Source: Phyto melanocephala (Eukaryota > Arthropoda > Insecta > Diptera > Rhinophoridae). Taken from it: 64,000 nucleotides of DNA. Below, piece after piece: positions 22,916 through 34,797 of this stretch. A program made the translations under genes and the position numbers. The notes beneath the pieces are model-generated. The model did no database searches. It saw only the letters and a list, made by a program, of their open reading frames with translations, and was not told the DNA's origin. The stretch spans positions 113,130,515-113,194,514 of the forward strand of contig OW799237.1 of assembly GCA_941918925.1 (NCBI GenBank). The letters are read 5' to 3'. Positions within the stretch are counted from its first letter, which is position 1. Each line of letters begins with the position of its first letter.

Positions 22916-25900
22916 TAAAAAAAAAATAAAGCCTATAATCTTTTGGAGAAAATATCTGGAGCAGTGGAGCAATTGAATAAGTAGTTTCGAAGAAAACTTA
23001 GAACATACAAACACACATTTTCTCTTTCTTTTACATATTAGTGTAGATATGTATACAATTTCACTTAACAAACAGGGGTGACAATTTATTATTGGATTGG
23101 TACCAGAAACCAAGTTCTTCTGAAAAAATCATTTGGCTTGCATATAAGGGCAACAAATGAAAAATTTAACCGATATGAATGCAATCGTGGTTAGACTTAT
23201 TGAAAACTTTATTGACAAATGTTGAACAGAAATTTGTCAAATAAGCCTTCAATAATTCTAAAATATTTTTTTACAAAATAACACATTTCAAAATAATGTT
23301 CTAGAAAACAGTTCTCCACTACTTGGCATCTTTAGCATCTAAACCCATTATTTTAACACGGAGATGTCATTGTAGGTAAGTACTTACCATTACTATTATG
23401 TACTTACAGAAGTTATTCGGTTCTTTTAAGGATGAAAATTCAGTCAAATTTTTTTGCGATAATTTTTTTTAATTTAAACTTTAAAATTCAGTGAATATCT
23501 ATAAGTCATCACTTTGTGAATGAAATGTTTTACCGCTGTTATCAAAATCATTATTACTTATACCCGTGGCGTGTTAAAATAAATGAGAATTATAAAAAGT
23601 TGTGTATTTGAATGGATTGTAGCAAATTTCGCAACAAGAAATTATATCTAAGCAAATGTCTGAAAATAACTGCTGACGTATCTTTCATTCATTACTAAAA
23701 TCAGTCATTACTAAAATACTTCTAAGTAAGACAGACTATATGTAGTAGTCATTGAAAAGTATGTTGTTTAGTAAGAGTAAATCATTACCTAGTTTTTGCA
23801 GGGATGTGTTACTTAGTAAAGTGTGTTTCGTTCTTCTGGAATTTTCCACACTTACTAACACAGGTTTTAAATATTTCTCCCCCTATGAATTATTTAGTAC
23901 AGTAGACAAATATTTCAAATATAAGTAATGTAATAATGTTTCACAGCAACTTTATGTACAAATATATATTCACATACATTTTTAATTTTCACTAATTTTT
24001 CCACAAGTAAATAGAGAAACTTTTCCCGTACATATTTACTCACATACGCTCCTACATTTGCACTAATATAATGCACTACTTTAGAGGTTCATATATTTTT
24101 TAGAAGATGGTTAAATTACAAATTCATTCGTTCCTTTTATCGCTAAAAGGTTTTCGGCTTAAGAAGGATGATGCATATTTAAGGTTTAGTTTACACACAT
24201 TTCTGAGAAAGTAAAAATGTAAATTAGCGCAGCACAGATGCTAACGAAAAGATAAAAAATTACTTTATTTGCAGCTGATATTATAGAGAAATAATGACTT
24301 ATATAAAAATATTTGTATGTATTAAGGGCTATACTAAAGAGCTGCATAAGCATAAGAAAAATAGCTTATAAGCCGTGTCATTTAATTTTAATAGTGTATG
24401 TTTATCACTTAATGTTGTTATTTATTGATTTTTTAATGTCTTAAGAACAATATTCCTTACAGACTAATGAAAAATAAAAAAAATTTTAAATGCGTTTAGT
24501 TACTTATATTACTCTAATTTTAAAAAAATACATAACTCGAAACATATGTGATTTACTAAGCGATCGAGATATTAAAAAATATAAAGCAAAACTGAAATAG
24601 AACAACGTAAGAATAAAATAAAGCTAAGTCATAATTACCATGAAATAAAATATTTAAAATATATTTGAATGTTTTCAAAGACTAAGTTCAAAAAAGAATT
24701 TGCTTGAAAATTTTGCTTTTAGTGTTCTGTAATTAGATTAGTTCACATGTTTTAAAAAATTGCTTATAACAAAGTGTTTTCTCTAAAAATTATTTAGTAA
24801 AACTGCTGCCTAATATTTTTTACGTTTTTTTTATGTATTTTATTGTACTCAATGTTTTTGTCTTGATTTATCGTTTTTTTCATAGTCGCTTTATGTTTTT
24901 AAACTTTATACACGACAGTATTAAAGGGAAGATTCAAGTCTTTTTTGCTTTTGACAACAATCTTTGCCGAGTTTTACTTTCATTTTTGAATTTTTTCGGT
25001 TGACCAGGTTTTTCCTAGTTTTCTGTGTCGTAATCACAACTTTTGTATCGCGCAAACCATTGTTCATAAGTTTTTTGGTTTGGTGTCTGTTGACCGTAAG
25101 CTTTTACTTATAATCGATAACTTTCAGTAGCCGGTTATTAGATGGTAGATGGTTATTAGACTTCCCCACAAAATATCCTTTTTTGGCACAAAATTCGGGA
25201 TTATTATTAATACTGAAGCAAATGTGTGTTTACATTTTGACACCTACTGAATACCGAATTATAATGACAGATGTTTACGGTCCAAAATGCAATATTTGTA
25301 ATTATTTATACAAGCCGTATGGATAGTTTTCGACATTAATGTTATTAGTATTCGAAATTATTGATTTGTATGCTTAATACTTAATACCTCATTCCATATA
25401 CAATTGACGCGTATAGTATCACTTAGGTCTAAACAATATAAAAACCATAATTAACAGCATTAAAAAAATAATGAGGATACGTTAGACATAATTACATATG
25501 TTGAAGTGAAAGCAAAAAAAAAAACATCTTTGAAATTAAAATTTTGACAGACATACGCAATTACATATGGATCGTAAAAGTGACAAGTTGTATGTGAAAT
25601 ATAACCCATCTGAAGGTAGCTCTGAATAGTGGCATTAGTGTTTGCTATACAAGAAACAAAATTCAAGTTTAAACTTCAGTTCTATTTACTTTATTAATTT
25701 ATTCAATTAACAGTTTTTAAGCCATTAAGGCTAATAAACTCTTAATTCAAAAATATATGGCAACATATCTCACTACTAATTTTAATATTAATATATTTGT
25801 TTGAAAAAAAAGGAAAAACAAGAGCAATATGACTTTCTATTTTTTCTTGTTTTTTCCATTTTTTCTTAAATTTCCCCCATTGTACGATTATTAAGTGTCA

Positions 25901-25965
25901 AAATAATTAAGCTAAAAACAAATTGAATACAAGATAATTGAGAGCAATTATACAACAAAAAGAAA
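22916..25965. other. No gene identified
   Basis: AT-rich. Only a local duplication (ATTACTAAAAT, about 23692 and 23707) stands out. Confidence 0.45.
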
Positions 25966-25969
25966 CATT

Positions 25970-26670
25970 TTTATAATTACGAGTGTTGCCGAAATATATT
26001 TTTAAACTGTTTTAAGGAATGTGAGAATTTGCGCTGAGAATAGAGAGTTATAACATTCCATAGATTAATTGATTTGGCATTAAATCATCTTTTCATAATT
26101 AACGAATGATAACGAGGAGATATTAAAGCATGAGTCCTGGTTTCCAAATTGTAATCTATTTCTTAAGTACGGCGGATAATCTGTCTTTATTATCTTATAT
26201 AGTAGTTGCAAAAATCTCATATTCACTAAACCTTGAAAGCTACATTCTAGCAAACCAAAATCCAACTTATTATCTTAGTATATGCCAAAAGACTTAAAAG
26301 AAGTCACAAACTCAATGGGATTACTTACTAAATGAAGTGTAAAATTTGAACATATATTTTGTGTAAAATATATTGCACGCATTTTTGTGGGACTAAGATT
26401 TAAGAAATTTACTTTAGACCATTCAAAAATGCATTGTAAGTCCCCTAATTTAAAGTTTTCAATTCCATTACCATTATCACCTGCAACTAACTGTATATCA
26501 TCAGCATAAGCAAAACATTTGCAATAATTTATTTTAGCAAATATATCATTAATATATTTCATAAAAAGTAATGGTCCCAGTACAGAGCCTTGTGGTATAC
26601 CTCTATATGTTCTTAACTTTGAAGAAGTTCTTACATTTGCCGCAGTAAATTGAATACGAGCAGTAAGGAA
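25970..26670 (-). pseudogene. LINE reverse transcriptase fragment, decayed
   Basis: On the minus strand from about 26660 the reading gives ARIQFTAAN, then YRGIPQGSVLGPLLF (RT motif 4, the GxPQGSxLGP block), INDIFAKINYCKCFAYADDI (the catalytic YADD box), then LQCIFEWSK...LNLSPTKMRAIYF (the thumb-side block). After a stop there is LDFGLLECSF, and further on in another frame INLWNVITLYSQRKFSHSLK. This is palm and C-terminal sequence of a non-LTR reverse transcriptase. The endonuclease and the N-terminal RT motifs are missing, and stops or shifts occur at about 26270 and 26090. It differs clearly from the intact jockey ORF2. The clade could be CR1-, Jockey- or LOA-like. Confidence 0.75.
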
Positions 26671-29100
26671 AGATTAACCAGTTTACAAGATGTTCCCCCA
26701 AAATTAAATTGAGTGATGGCTAGTTGTAATACCGAATGTTTAAAAAAGTATTGTAAACAAATCCTTTAAAAGAACTAGTTAATGTTACCATGTGTTTTAC
26801 TGTATTTGCATTGAAGCTTTACCATACACCATTTACTTTATTACTAAAGCACGCATACGTGTACTTAACAAAGTTTAAAATGTTAATCATACGCCCCGTA
26901 GTAGACGAAGAATCATCTAGTAAATTAAGAAATTAAATGTGGTTGTAACTATAATCAGTATTACCAGTTATGTTATTTTATAGCAAAAAACAAATGTACT
27001 ATGTATGTATGTATGTACTATGTATTATATAAATCACAAGTAATATGTATGTGTATGTGTTATCATTTGAAATAAAAAACGACTGCATGCAGAAATATAA
27101 GAACATTGAGAACTTACTGTTATTTTTCTCAAGAATATATTCTTAATATATGTTCTTCATATTTTACACGTGAGTACAACTCATTTGTTTATTTCTTAAA
27201 TTTATTCTTTTAAACAAATTATATTGTGTTCATTACTTGCAAAATGCTAAAGTACGAAAGGAGGAAATTGTTATGAGTTGTCAGCAAGCAAAATTTATGA
27301 AACGAAATTGTTTGTTGCACTTGATCTATTTGTTTTGACAAGATTAATGCAATATATACATCATTGTCAGAAAAACAAATATGTGTATTAGGGCCGTTAA
27401 AAAATTTTTTTAAATAATATTTCGTTTTACTAAGGAGGTCTTCTTAAGTTTCTCATATTCTTTGCCAATATTTTTTTTTACTTTTATTAGATATAGGAGT
27501 TTACGTGTTTCTACCAATTTCCAAACGTACAGGCAAAGTACGCAAAGATAATAATAAAGTAATGCGGTATTCCACTTATCAATTAGATAACGGTATGTAG
27601 TATTAGACTGGCTTAAAATGCAGCAAGTTTGCCTGTTAAAAAAATTGTAGTCGATAAGAGTGGCGACTTCCCTAATAACCATGTTTCCTTGTGTCCATCA
27701 AGCATAAGCAGCTGTAAATATATATTTTATATTTATATTTATATTTTCATAAGAAGTATATTCATCTGAGTACATGATACTTTATCTTGGATTAAGTTGA
27801 TTTTCCTAAATATTTAAACTTTTTACCACTATTTTTGAATAAACTTGTAAACATATAAGTTCACTAATATCGAAATATCGAATAGTGAAGTTTAAGTTTG
27901 TCTACCTTGCACATGATCATTTTAAATTATACTCCTACATTGTTAAAAGGGCCAATGAATATAAATTTAACAAGCGAAATTTGGCATGGTGTCGTTCAAA
28001 GTAAAATAAGCAAAAGACTAACAGGTGGCTATTTAATGTCAGCTGACGTCAATTCGCTTGGATTCTGTCATTGTGAAATATCGTGCTCAGCTTTGTTTTT
28101 TGAAAGTAAAAGTTTTTGTATAAAATTTTTTAGTTCTAAAATTTTTGAAAATTAAAAATGAATAGTATCTTAAAAACAAAAATTAATATTTGTCACTGCT
28201 TCACATGATCGGTTAAGTGACAATTTCTGGAATTTTTTTCTTTGCTTCATTTTGAACCTTTTTTGATCATACGCATATCTACCGAATCGTTTAAGGATAT
28301 ATTGGTTTAATAAAAAAATAAACAACTGTGGCTATGTGTAAGCGTAATTTTGCAAGGTTTTGAAAATAAAATTATTTATTTTTATTCTCCTGAAAACATA
28401 GTAAAAAACTCTGAACTGAATTTGTAAGAGCAGCGACAGTTCTTTTTGTATATTCAAACATGATATAATAATTTTTTTTCTTTATCATGTCTTTACATTG
28501 CGCATAATGCGTAGAAATATTTTTTAACTTATTAGAGAATAACCAATAAAGAAAACTAAATGTATGTATGTACATAAAAAATATCAATACAACACCTCTT
28601 ACGTTGAAAAAAAAAAAAAAATCAAAATCTGATAGTATGCAGCCGAATTTTATGTGAGCAATGACCTCAGCTATGCGACTGTTACTTTGTGTGTAGTTTT
28701 GCTTTAAGTGTATCATGTATCTACATATGCTCACGTTTTGTATTTTTATTTTAAACACACTATAGATAAACGCATATACTTAAAGATCCAAGTAACCACT
28801 AGACACTTTATGGCTGCCACAGCTGCCAGAGAACGATGATTGCGATGATGTGATAAAGCTAAAATGCTGCTGATGGTAAAGGAACTATTTTTTTCTTCTT
28901 CTTCTTTTTTACCGTGTTTGCTGTTTCAATATTTTATTTTGTTGCTGATGCAGTTAAATCTATCCTGCACTGCAGTTGTAGACACTTTATTTGAAAGCAA
29001 AGTGTTTGAAATCTAATGTTTTATTAATGTGTATTTCGAGCTGTTGTTATTAGAATTTCATGTTTATGTATTTTGATATAGTTTTTCACTAAAATATGCA
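26671..29100. other. No gene identified
   Basis: AT-rich. A TATG microsatellite lies near 27003-27018. The 128-residue minus-strand frame at 28372-28758 and the 85-residue plus-strand frame at 27898-28155 show no known domain. Confidence 0.4.
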
Positions 29101-29110
29101 TACATTCATA

Positions 29111-29168
29111 CATAAATACTTACATACATATAGATATACATACGTAGTTATGTATGTATGTATTTATG
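29111..29168. repeat. Perfect-looking hairpin of TACA/TATG repeats
   Basis: CATAAATACTTACATACATA and, after 18 nt, TATGTATGTATGTATTTATG pair at all but two positions. It is probably a simple-repeat product. Confidence 0.6.
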
Positions 29169-29279
29169 TTTAGTTGAACGTAGTCTTAATAGAAAGTTCT
29201 TAAAGTTTGTCAAAAAAACATAACAAATTCATCGGAATGCCCAAAATTTTTCATTTATTAGCCCAGCACTTTAACACAG

Positions 29280-30285
29280 AATAATATTTAATTGAAATAA
29301 TTTATGGATATAACCTCCGTGACTGCGCCTTACGGTAATCACCCTGTGTGGTAAATTTCGCACCACTTGTTTGAGCATACCCAGTATAATTTGTTTAATA
29401 GTGCATCGAATGTTCGCCAATTAATGATAAATAATTGCTGGTTCATCAGCATAGTACAGAGATTTTGCGTATCAATATAAAATGTAGTGCGAAAGTGTCA
29501 AATTATATAAAAGTATTGGTTAATTCACGGTTTCATATCTTGAGATGATTCGGTCATCAAACGTTTAGCTGAACGAAGTGATTATTTTACGTGCTTTATG
29601 GCATGTTGCGCCATTTTATTGTAACTATTTCTCTACCAAATGATCTGCAATATTATGTGAAATATAGAAGATATGACGCGTTTACCTTTAGCGTTCGTCC
29701 ATTCCGATTTTAAGAAAAATTTCGGATTTAAAGACAAATGGCTTAATGGCTCCTTTGGCATGCAAACCGCATCAAATAGTGAGTTTTTTGGGATTAAGTG
29801 GAGACTCAAAAGGATCTCTCTCTTAAAATGAATCCGTTTTTATTCCGTTAAGCCGGAAAACAAATGCCATTGTTGAATATGACTTGACGAAACAAAGTTG
29901 GTTCAATTTCCATTTGATGCTTAAAATATTCATAGAACACATGTTAATTCATAGAACACAAGATTGAATTGTTGCACCAGTTCTATTTTATATGAATGTA
30001 GACTAAGATCTTTCCTTAGAAATTCCAAATTATGGCAGAAATAAAATTGTTAAGAACAGCGTCTGATCAATAAATTTAAGTCCTCTGTAACACTTACGGC
30101 AATGGCTTCTTCTGCATGCACAAAACGGGTTCGATTTGGATAAACATTTTTCAGAAAGTAAATTTTGCTATGAATCGAGCCATAGTAAGACTTGATCAGG
30201 CAATTATGCGCACCATAAAATATTGTAACGAATTGCTCTATAAATGTTTCATATAGAGCGCGAGCTCTAGAAATATATTTCAATG
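29280..30285 (-). pseudogene. Tc1/mariner-type transposase pseudogene 2
   Basis: Most of a transposase can be followed on the minus strand. The N-terminal DNA-binding part is the open stretch 30283-30050, which contains FVHAEEAIAVSVTEDLNLLI, matching the linker that follows the helix-turn-helix in this family. Then come SPLNPKKLTI-CGLHAKGAIK, NGATCHKARK (the second catalytic Asp block, with QD altered), DDRIISRYETVN, YYADEPAI and RRSHGGYIHKLF at the C-terminus. Numerous stops and frameshifts make it dead. The DLTPLDxFLWG block with the third catalytic Asp is not recognisable. No terminal repeats were identified. Confidence 0.75.
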
Positions 30286-31740
30286 ATTTTTAAACGTTGT
30301 TTTGTTGTAAGTCTTTGCTTGGTTATTTTACAAAGTTACAGGAAGAAATTTATTCAAACACACTTTATTAGTATGACAGGTTATTTTGCAGTTATCTCTA
30401 TCGGAAGTTCTATACTTCCTCCAATAGGGTTTTGTGAAGCTCGATATATTTTACTAAATATTAACTGTTAAACGTACTGCCACACGGAGCTCAATTATTG
30501 ATACTTATGTTCCATCCAAATTTAATTTAAAAATCAGTTGCAAATTGTAGCGATATCTTAATGTAAAATTGTGTTCGGCTCACTTTTGGCTTAACGGGTT
30601 GGTTAAAAATAAAACAGATTTCATTACATTCAAACAACTACACTTTGGTGGCATCACTAGACTTAGTTTCTTAAAAAATTAAGCCGGAACTCGTGTGACG
30701 CTCAATAGGGATAATTTTTGCACCATTATCTATGATCTGTTTATTTGAAAATATGTATGACATTAATAGGGGTGAGATGTGAACATGATTTGTGAGAAGG
30801 GAGCTACATGCGATACTGTGACCACGAATATCACTTTATTAAAATCAAAAATTATTAATAAGTTCAAGAAATTGACATGCCAATTGCGCTGGTGCAATTT
30901 TATACTGTGAAGCCAGAAGTTAAAAGTGTATGCTAATTAATCAAAATTTATTGACGCCTTGGACGGGTAACATTGTTCGTAATACTCTTGATATATGGCC
31001 AGGAATGCTCATAGAAGTGAAGCCTGCAATTTCAAGTCTAGAATACATTTGTCAATAGCAGCCGCCGGTGACAGTATACCCAAAGTTATTTTAAAATATT
31101 AAAAAATAATAATTTACTTGTTGGTGCTATTTTTTATAATTTTAACTCCTATCGGTCAGAAAATGACACCCATATGTTCGCTTTTATAAAAATATTGTGG
31201 TAAAACAAATTATGCGAGAATATTCTTTAAAAAAAACTGTTTAAACGGACCTCATACCATCTTTGCTTTTAAGCCTGTGTGCCTAAATGCAAGTATGCGT
31301 TTGGTTTTCATACACATCAATATTGACTTTGTAATATAGCAATTCCTTAGGTTTTAACGGAAATTCTATTTGCATTTATTCACTTCTTTCCAACAGTATT
31401 TCAACTTTCTTTGCACATATCAAACTTTTCTGTTGCCAATTTATGCTTAAACGAATGAACGTATGAGTGACAGAATCAATAATTGAAATTGATATTAAAA
31501 GCAAAGTAAGTATGTTGTGGTGTTCATCGCTTTTATTTTCTGACAGGATATTACTATGTTGCATGCTGCACGTTATAAGAGAGTAAAATTTAGAGCACTG
31601 AATATTTAGTTAAAAGTAAGAAACCTAAATACATAAAAACTATTGGAATTAAATATATTTTGTTGGTCTTATTTGTGCTATAGGGGCTAGATGGTTGTAA
31701 AATATGCAAAATTCTGGGTCAATGCTTTTGCATAACTCTA
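30286..31740. other. No gene identified
   Basis: AT-rich; short frames only, without motifs. Confidence 0.45.
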
Positions 31741-31741
31741 T

Positions 31742-31868
31742 GTCTCTAAACTCTAAAACGAAGGCAATTTATGGAAGCATTGTTGCCACACTTATTTTTC
31801 TGCTAAAAATTAGAGGCAGCATTGTACTATTATTTTGTTTTTGAATAATACATTTTGAGTTTAGAGAC
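31742..31868. repeat. Short inverted-repeat element or chance palindrome
   Basis: GTCTCTAAACTC at 31742-31753 is perfectly inverted as GAGTTTAGAGAC at 31857-31868, and AAAA/TTTT extends the match inward after one base. The spacer is about 100 bp. It could be a very small MITE; no second copy was seen. Confidence 0.35.
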
Positions 31869-32181
31869 GATAAGGTGTTGTTATGGGCACTTTTTCTCTA
31901 GAGAAATATATAATTTTTTGTTCTTTAGAAAATCAAGTCATAAAACTTAATGTTAATTATTAATTTTTTTTAAGTGAAGATTGACGTTGAAGTTTTCAGT
32001 ATTCAAATGAGGAGCAAATGATGCGATAAGAAATTTAAATGAAAAACAACAGCACTGGTTTTATTGTTGATTTATACAAATCAAAAATACAATATCAAAA
32101 TAGGAAGATATTTTTAGACTCTTCAACTTACTTTATGAATAACTGTAACTGTATGCTTATGGAGTATGTTAGTCTTCTTTT
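31869..32181. other. No gene identified
   Basis: AT-rich, no structure recognised. Confidence 0.45.
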
Positions 32182-32965
32182 TATACCCTTCACCTGTGGT
32201 GCACAAGGGTATATATAGCTTTGTCATTCCGTTTGTAATTTCTATAATTTTCATTTCCGACCCCATAAAGTATTAATTTTCTGAAAGCTTATGAATAGAG
32301 GAGTAAATTAAGCCCTGACCGTCTGTCCGTCTGTCCGTCTATCCGTCTGTCCGTCTGCCCGTCTGTCCGTGTGTTGGTTGAAATCAACTTTTAGAAGCAA
32401 CTATATGTTCCTCAGATCTGTATATGGTATCAATCTCTTGGAAATATCCAGGAATGAATCGCTATTGAAATTCAGCACAATCGCCCCATAACTTTCTGAG
32501 ATATGAGCAAAAAACCACGACCACCTCGTTTTTTTTCATAATTACAACAACAACATACATACGTACATACATACATGTAAAAAACATACCAAACAAAAAA
32601 AATTACAAAAAAAAAAAAAATACTAAAAATAAGAAAAAAATAATAAAAAAAAACTAAAAGAAAAAAATTTTAAAAAAATGTTAAAACAAATTTAAAAAAA
32701 TTTTTAAAAATTTTTCTAAAAAAATTTTTTAAAAAAATTTAAAAAAAATATAAAAAAAATAATAAAATGTAAATAATATATTAAATAAAATAAAATAAAA
32801 TTTTTTTGGCTCAGCTGGGATTCGATGCCACATTTATTCTAACGTGTACGTATGCACGTATTTTATATGGGATGAATGGTGATACAAACAATTGTTATTG
32901 CATGACTACACGCTGTGAAGGGTATATAAGATTCGGCACGGCCGAATATAGCACTGTTACTTGTT
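32182..32965 (-). mobile_element. Mini-me-like element, copy 4 (central block inverted)
   Basis: Reading plus: end hairpin TATACCCTT-CACCTGTGGTGCAC-AAGGGTATA, TTTGTCATTCCGTTTGTAAT, core TTTCCGACCCCATAAAG, GTCC/GTCT tract 32319-32373, TCTGAGATATGAGC, ACCACGACCACCTCG and (ACAT)n. Then the central block, A-rich and reversed relative to copies 5 and 7, ends with the tRNA-like motif at 32808-32831. The outer arm resumes with GGGATGAATGGTGATAC, CATGACTACACG, hairpin ATTCGGC-ACG-GCCGAAT and CTGTTACTTGTT. The A-rich core of this minus-oriented element should read T-rich on the plus strand if uninverted. Confidence 0.85.
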
Positions 32966-33135
32966 CAATATTCTTTAGCAAATCACCATACAAAAACTTA
33001 AGCTAAAAGAACGTTTATAATTTGAATATTTAATTTATTTCAAAAATATAATCTCCGTTTGCCAAAGTTGAAGAGTATGGAACACATAAGCAGATATAAA
33101 TTTCTTCTCTCTGGTCTACTAAACCAAGTTATTTT
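32966..33135. other. Spacer, nothing identified
   Basis: AT-rich gap between two related elements. Confidence 0.4.
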
Positions 33136-33139
33136 TTCT

Positions 33140-33395
33140 TAATTGCGAAACAAACCTTGTGTATAAAAAAAATTCTGACGAAATTTGATCCCTCTAACTT
33201 TTTCTCTATCGTGCTTTAAAGAGACGGACAGATGGACGAACATAGCTAGATTGCCTTAAAATTAAACCAGGACTTAGAAAATATATATTTTATGGGGTTT
33301 AAAGTGGATATTTCGATGAGTTATAAACGGAGTGACATACACATTATTTATACACACCATTTTTTTGGTGGTGCGTATAAAAACAAGCAGTTTAG
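33140..33395 (+). mobile_element. Mini-me-like element, subfamily II
   Basis: TATCGTGCTTTAAAGAGACG, GACAGATGGACGAACATAGC, TATTTTATGGGGTTTAAAGT, ATTTCGATGAGTTATAAACG and GGAGTGACAT follow the reverse order of 9015-9240. The terminus is a hairpin, TATACACACCA-TTTTT-TGGTGGTGCGTATA, a different sequence from copies 4 and 7 but the same shape. Confidence 0.65.
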
Positions 33396-34165
33396 CACAA
33401 AAATTTAACCGAAGGACGGCAAGACACGCAGAATACACAGTACACTATTTTGAAGCCAGGTTACGAACGTTTCTTTACATCTAGACGAGCCATCGATTTG
33501 TTTAAACTAGAAAAAAAATTTTTTTTCATGTTCTTTAATGTGGTGAAAACGTATAAAGTGTATTTTGTTGCTATTTTTATGTGTCGTCGTTTCTTTCATA
33601 TTCAAAATGCCAATTAATATCAGACATCGTTGCTCGAACAAATGTTCTGGCAACGCTGTTTGAACAAAAACAAAACATCGACAACAGCGGTTCACACCAA
33701 AAAAATTTATGTGCGCACAAAAAATTGTTCGTTGTTCAAACAAATCGATGGCTGGTGTAGAGCGTACGTTATTTGGCCAAAAAATGCTCTGAGATATTAG
33801 GAAACAAAAAATTTTGTACAAACTTTAGGACACCTTTTTAAAAATATTGCGGTTAGTTTTATTATCCAGCAAAAAATATAATCTGCTTTAAATGTATGTC
33901 CAATCCCTTTATTAATTTTTACCTTTTCTTTTTGTACGTAATTAATAATAAAAGGTTTCCCGACAGGGATGATATGATATTAAAGTCACATTTCGGCCAT
34001 TTGTAACATGTCATAATCTGTCACTTGTTTTTCATTGTTATCAGTAGTGTTTACCGAATGAGAACAACATGCAGAACATATTTTACAAAAAATTTGAGCT
34101 TTTGTCATTTTATGTTCGTAATCATCGTCCCAGTGTTCTCACTATTCATCGAATTCTGGTGCAAA
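33396..34165. other. No gene identified
   Basis: AT-rich. The 104-residue minus-strand frame at 33507-33821 has no recognised domain. Confidence 0.4.
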
Positions 34166-34169
34166 TAAA

Positions 34170-34797
34170 TTCCAAGACTTATTCATTAAAAACCATTACA
34201 TTCACCAAAACTGACAGGTTAATGTGGTTTTCGGTCTTGAGGAATCATCGGTACGTACTTTTTTCGAAATGAAGTTGGTAACAGCGTTACTGTCAATGGA
34301 GAGTGGTATAGATCGATGACAACCAACTTTTTATGGCCGAAATTTTGGAAGAAGTTGATCTTGACAACATGTGGTTTCAATTAGACGAGGCTACGTGCCA
34401 CACAGCAAATGAAATAATTGAGAAAAGTTTGCAGATGCGATTATTTCAAGAAATTTTGTTATTGAATGGGCCTCCAAGAAGGTGTGATTTAACACCATTA
34501 GACTATTTTTTGTGGGGCTATTTGAAGCCATTGACCTTTCGAAATAATCTCGTCTTCAAGCTCTACAAGACAATATTTAACGTGCCATTCATGACATATG
34601 CTTTGACTTAGTGGAAAAAGTGCTTGAAAATTGGGTTCATCAAATTCGTTCCTGCAGAAGAAGTCGTGGAGGCCACGACGTTTTATTCAGAACTTAATTG
34701 TACCGATTGTACTCCACATTAAATAAAAAACTTTTAGACTTCCTAAACAATAACTGTGTTTTTTTTAAAGAAATCATATTACTCTTATTGGAAAACC
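34170..34797 (+). pseudogene. Tc1/mariner-type transposase pseudogene 3, C-terminal half
   Basis: An open stretch encodes WFQLDEATCHTAN (second catalytic Asp block; the usual QQDGATCH is altered to QLDEATCH), then NGPPRRCDLTPLDYFLWGYL, which holds the third catalytic Asp. Upstream, in another frame, FFENEVGNSVTVNGEWYRSM belongs to the same protein. Downstream, after a frame change near 34600, come EKVLENWVHQIRSC and RRSRGGHDVLF. The N-terminal DNA-binding half is missing. The end, AAAGAAATCATATTACTCTT at about 34768-34788, is shared with the fragment at 43440-43700 and is probably near the element terminus. At least two frameshifts make it non-functional. Confidence 0.8.

Noticed and set aside
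32806..33006. Open frames that recur in several places (about 32806, 44344, 49256 and 52792) and look like a conserved small protein family
   Set aside because: They follow the conserved arm of the mini-me-like element. The similarity is that of the DNA repeat, and the frames have different starts and ends.
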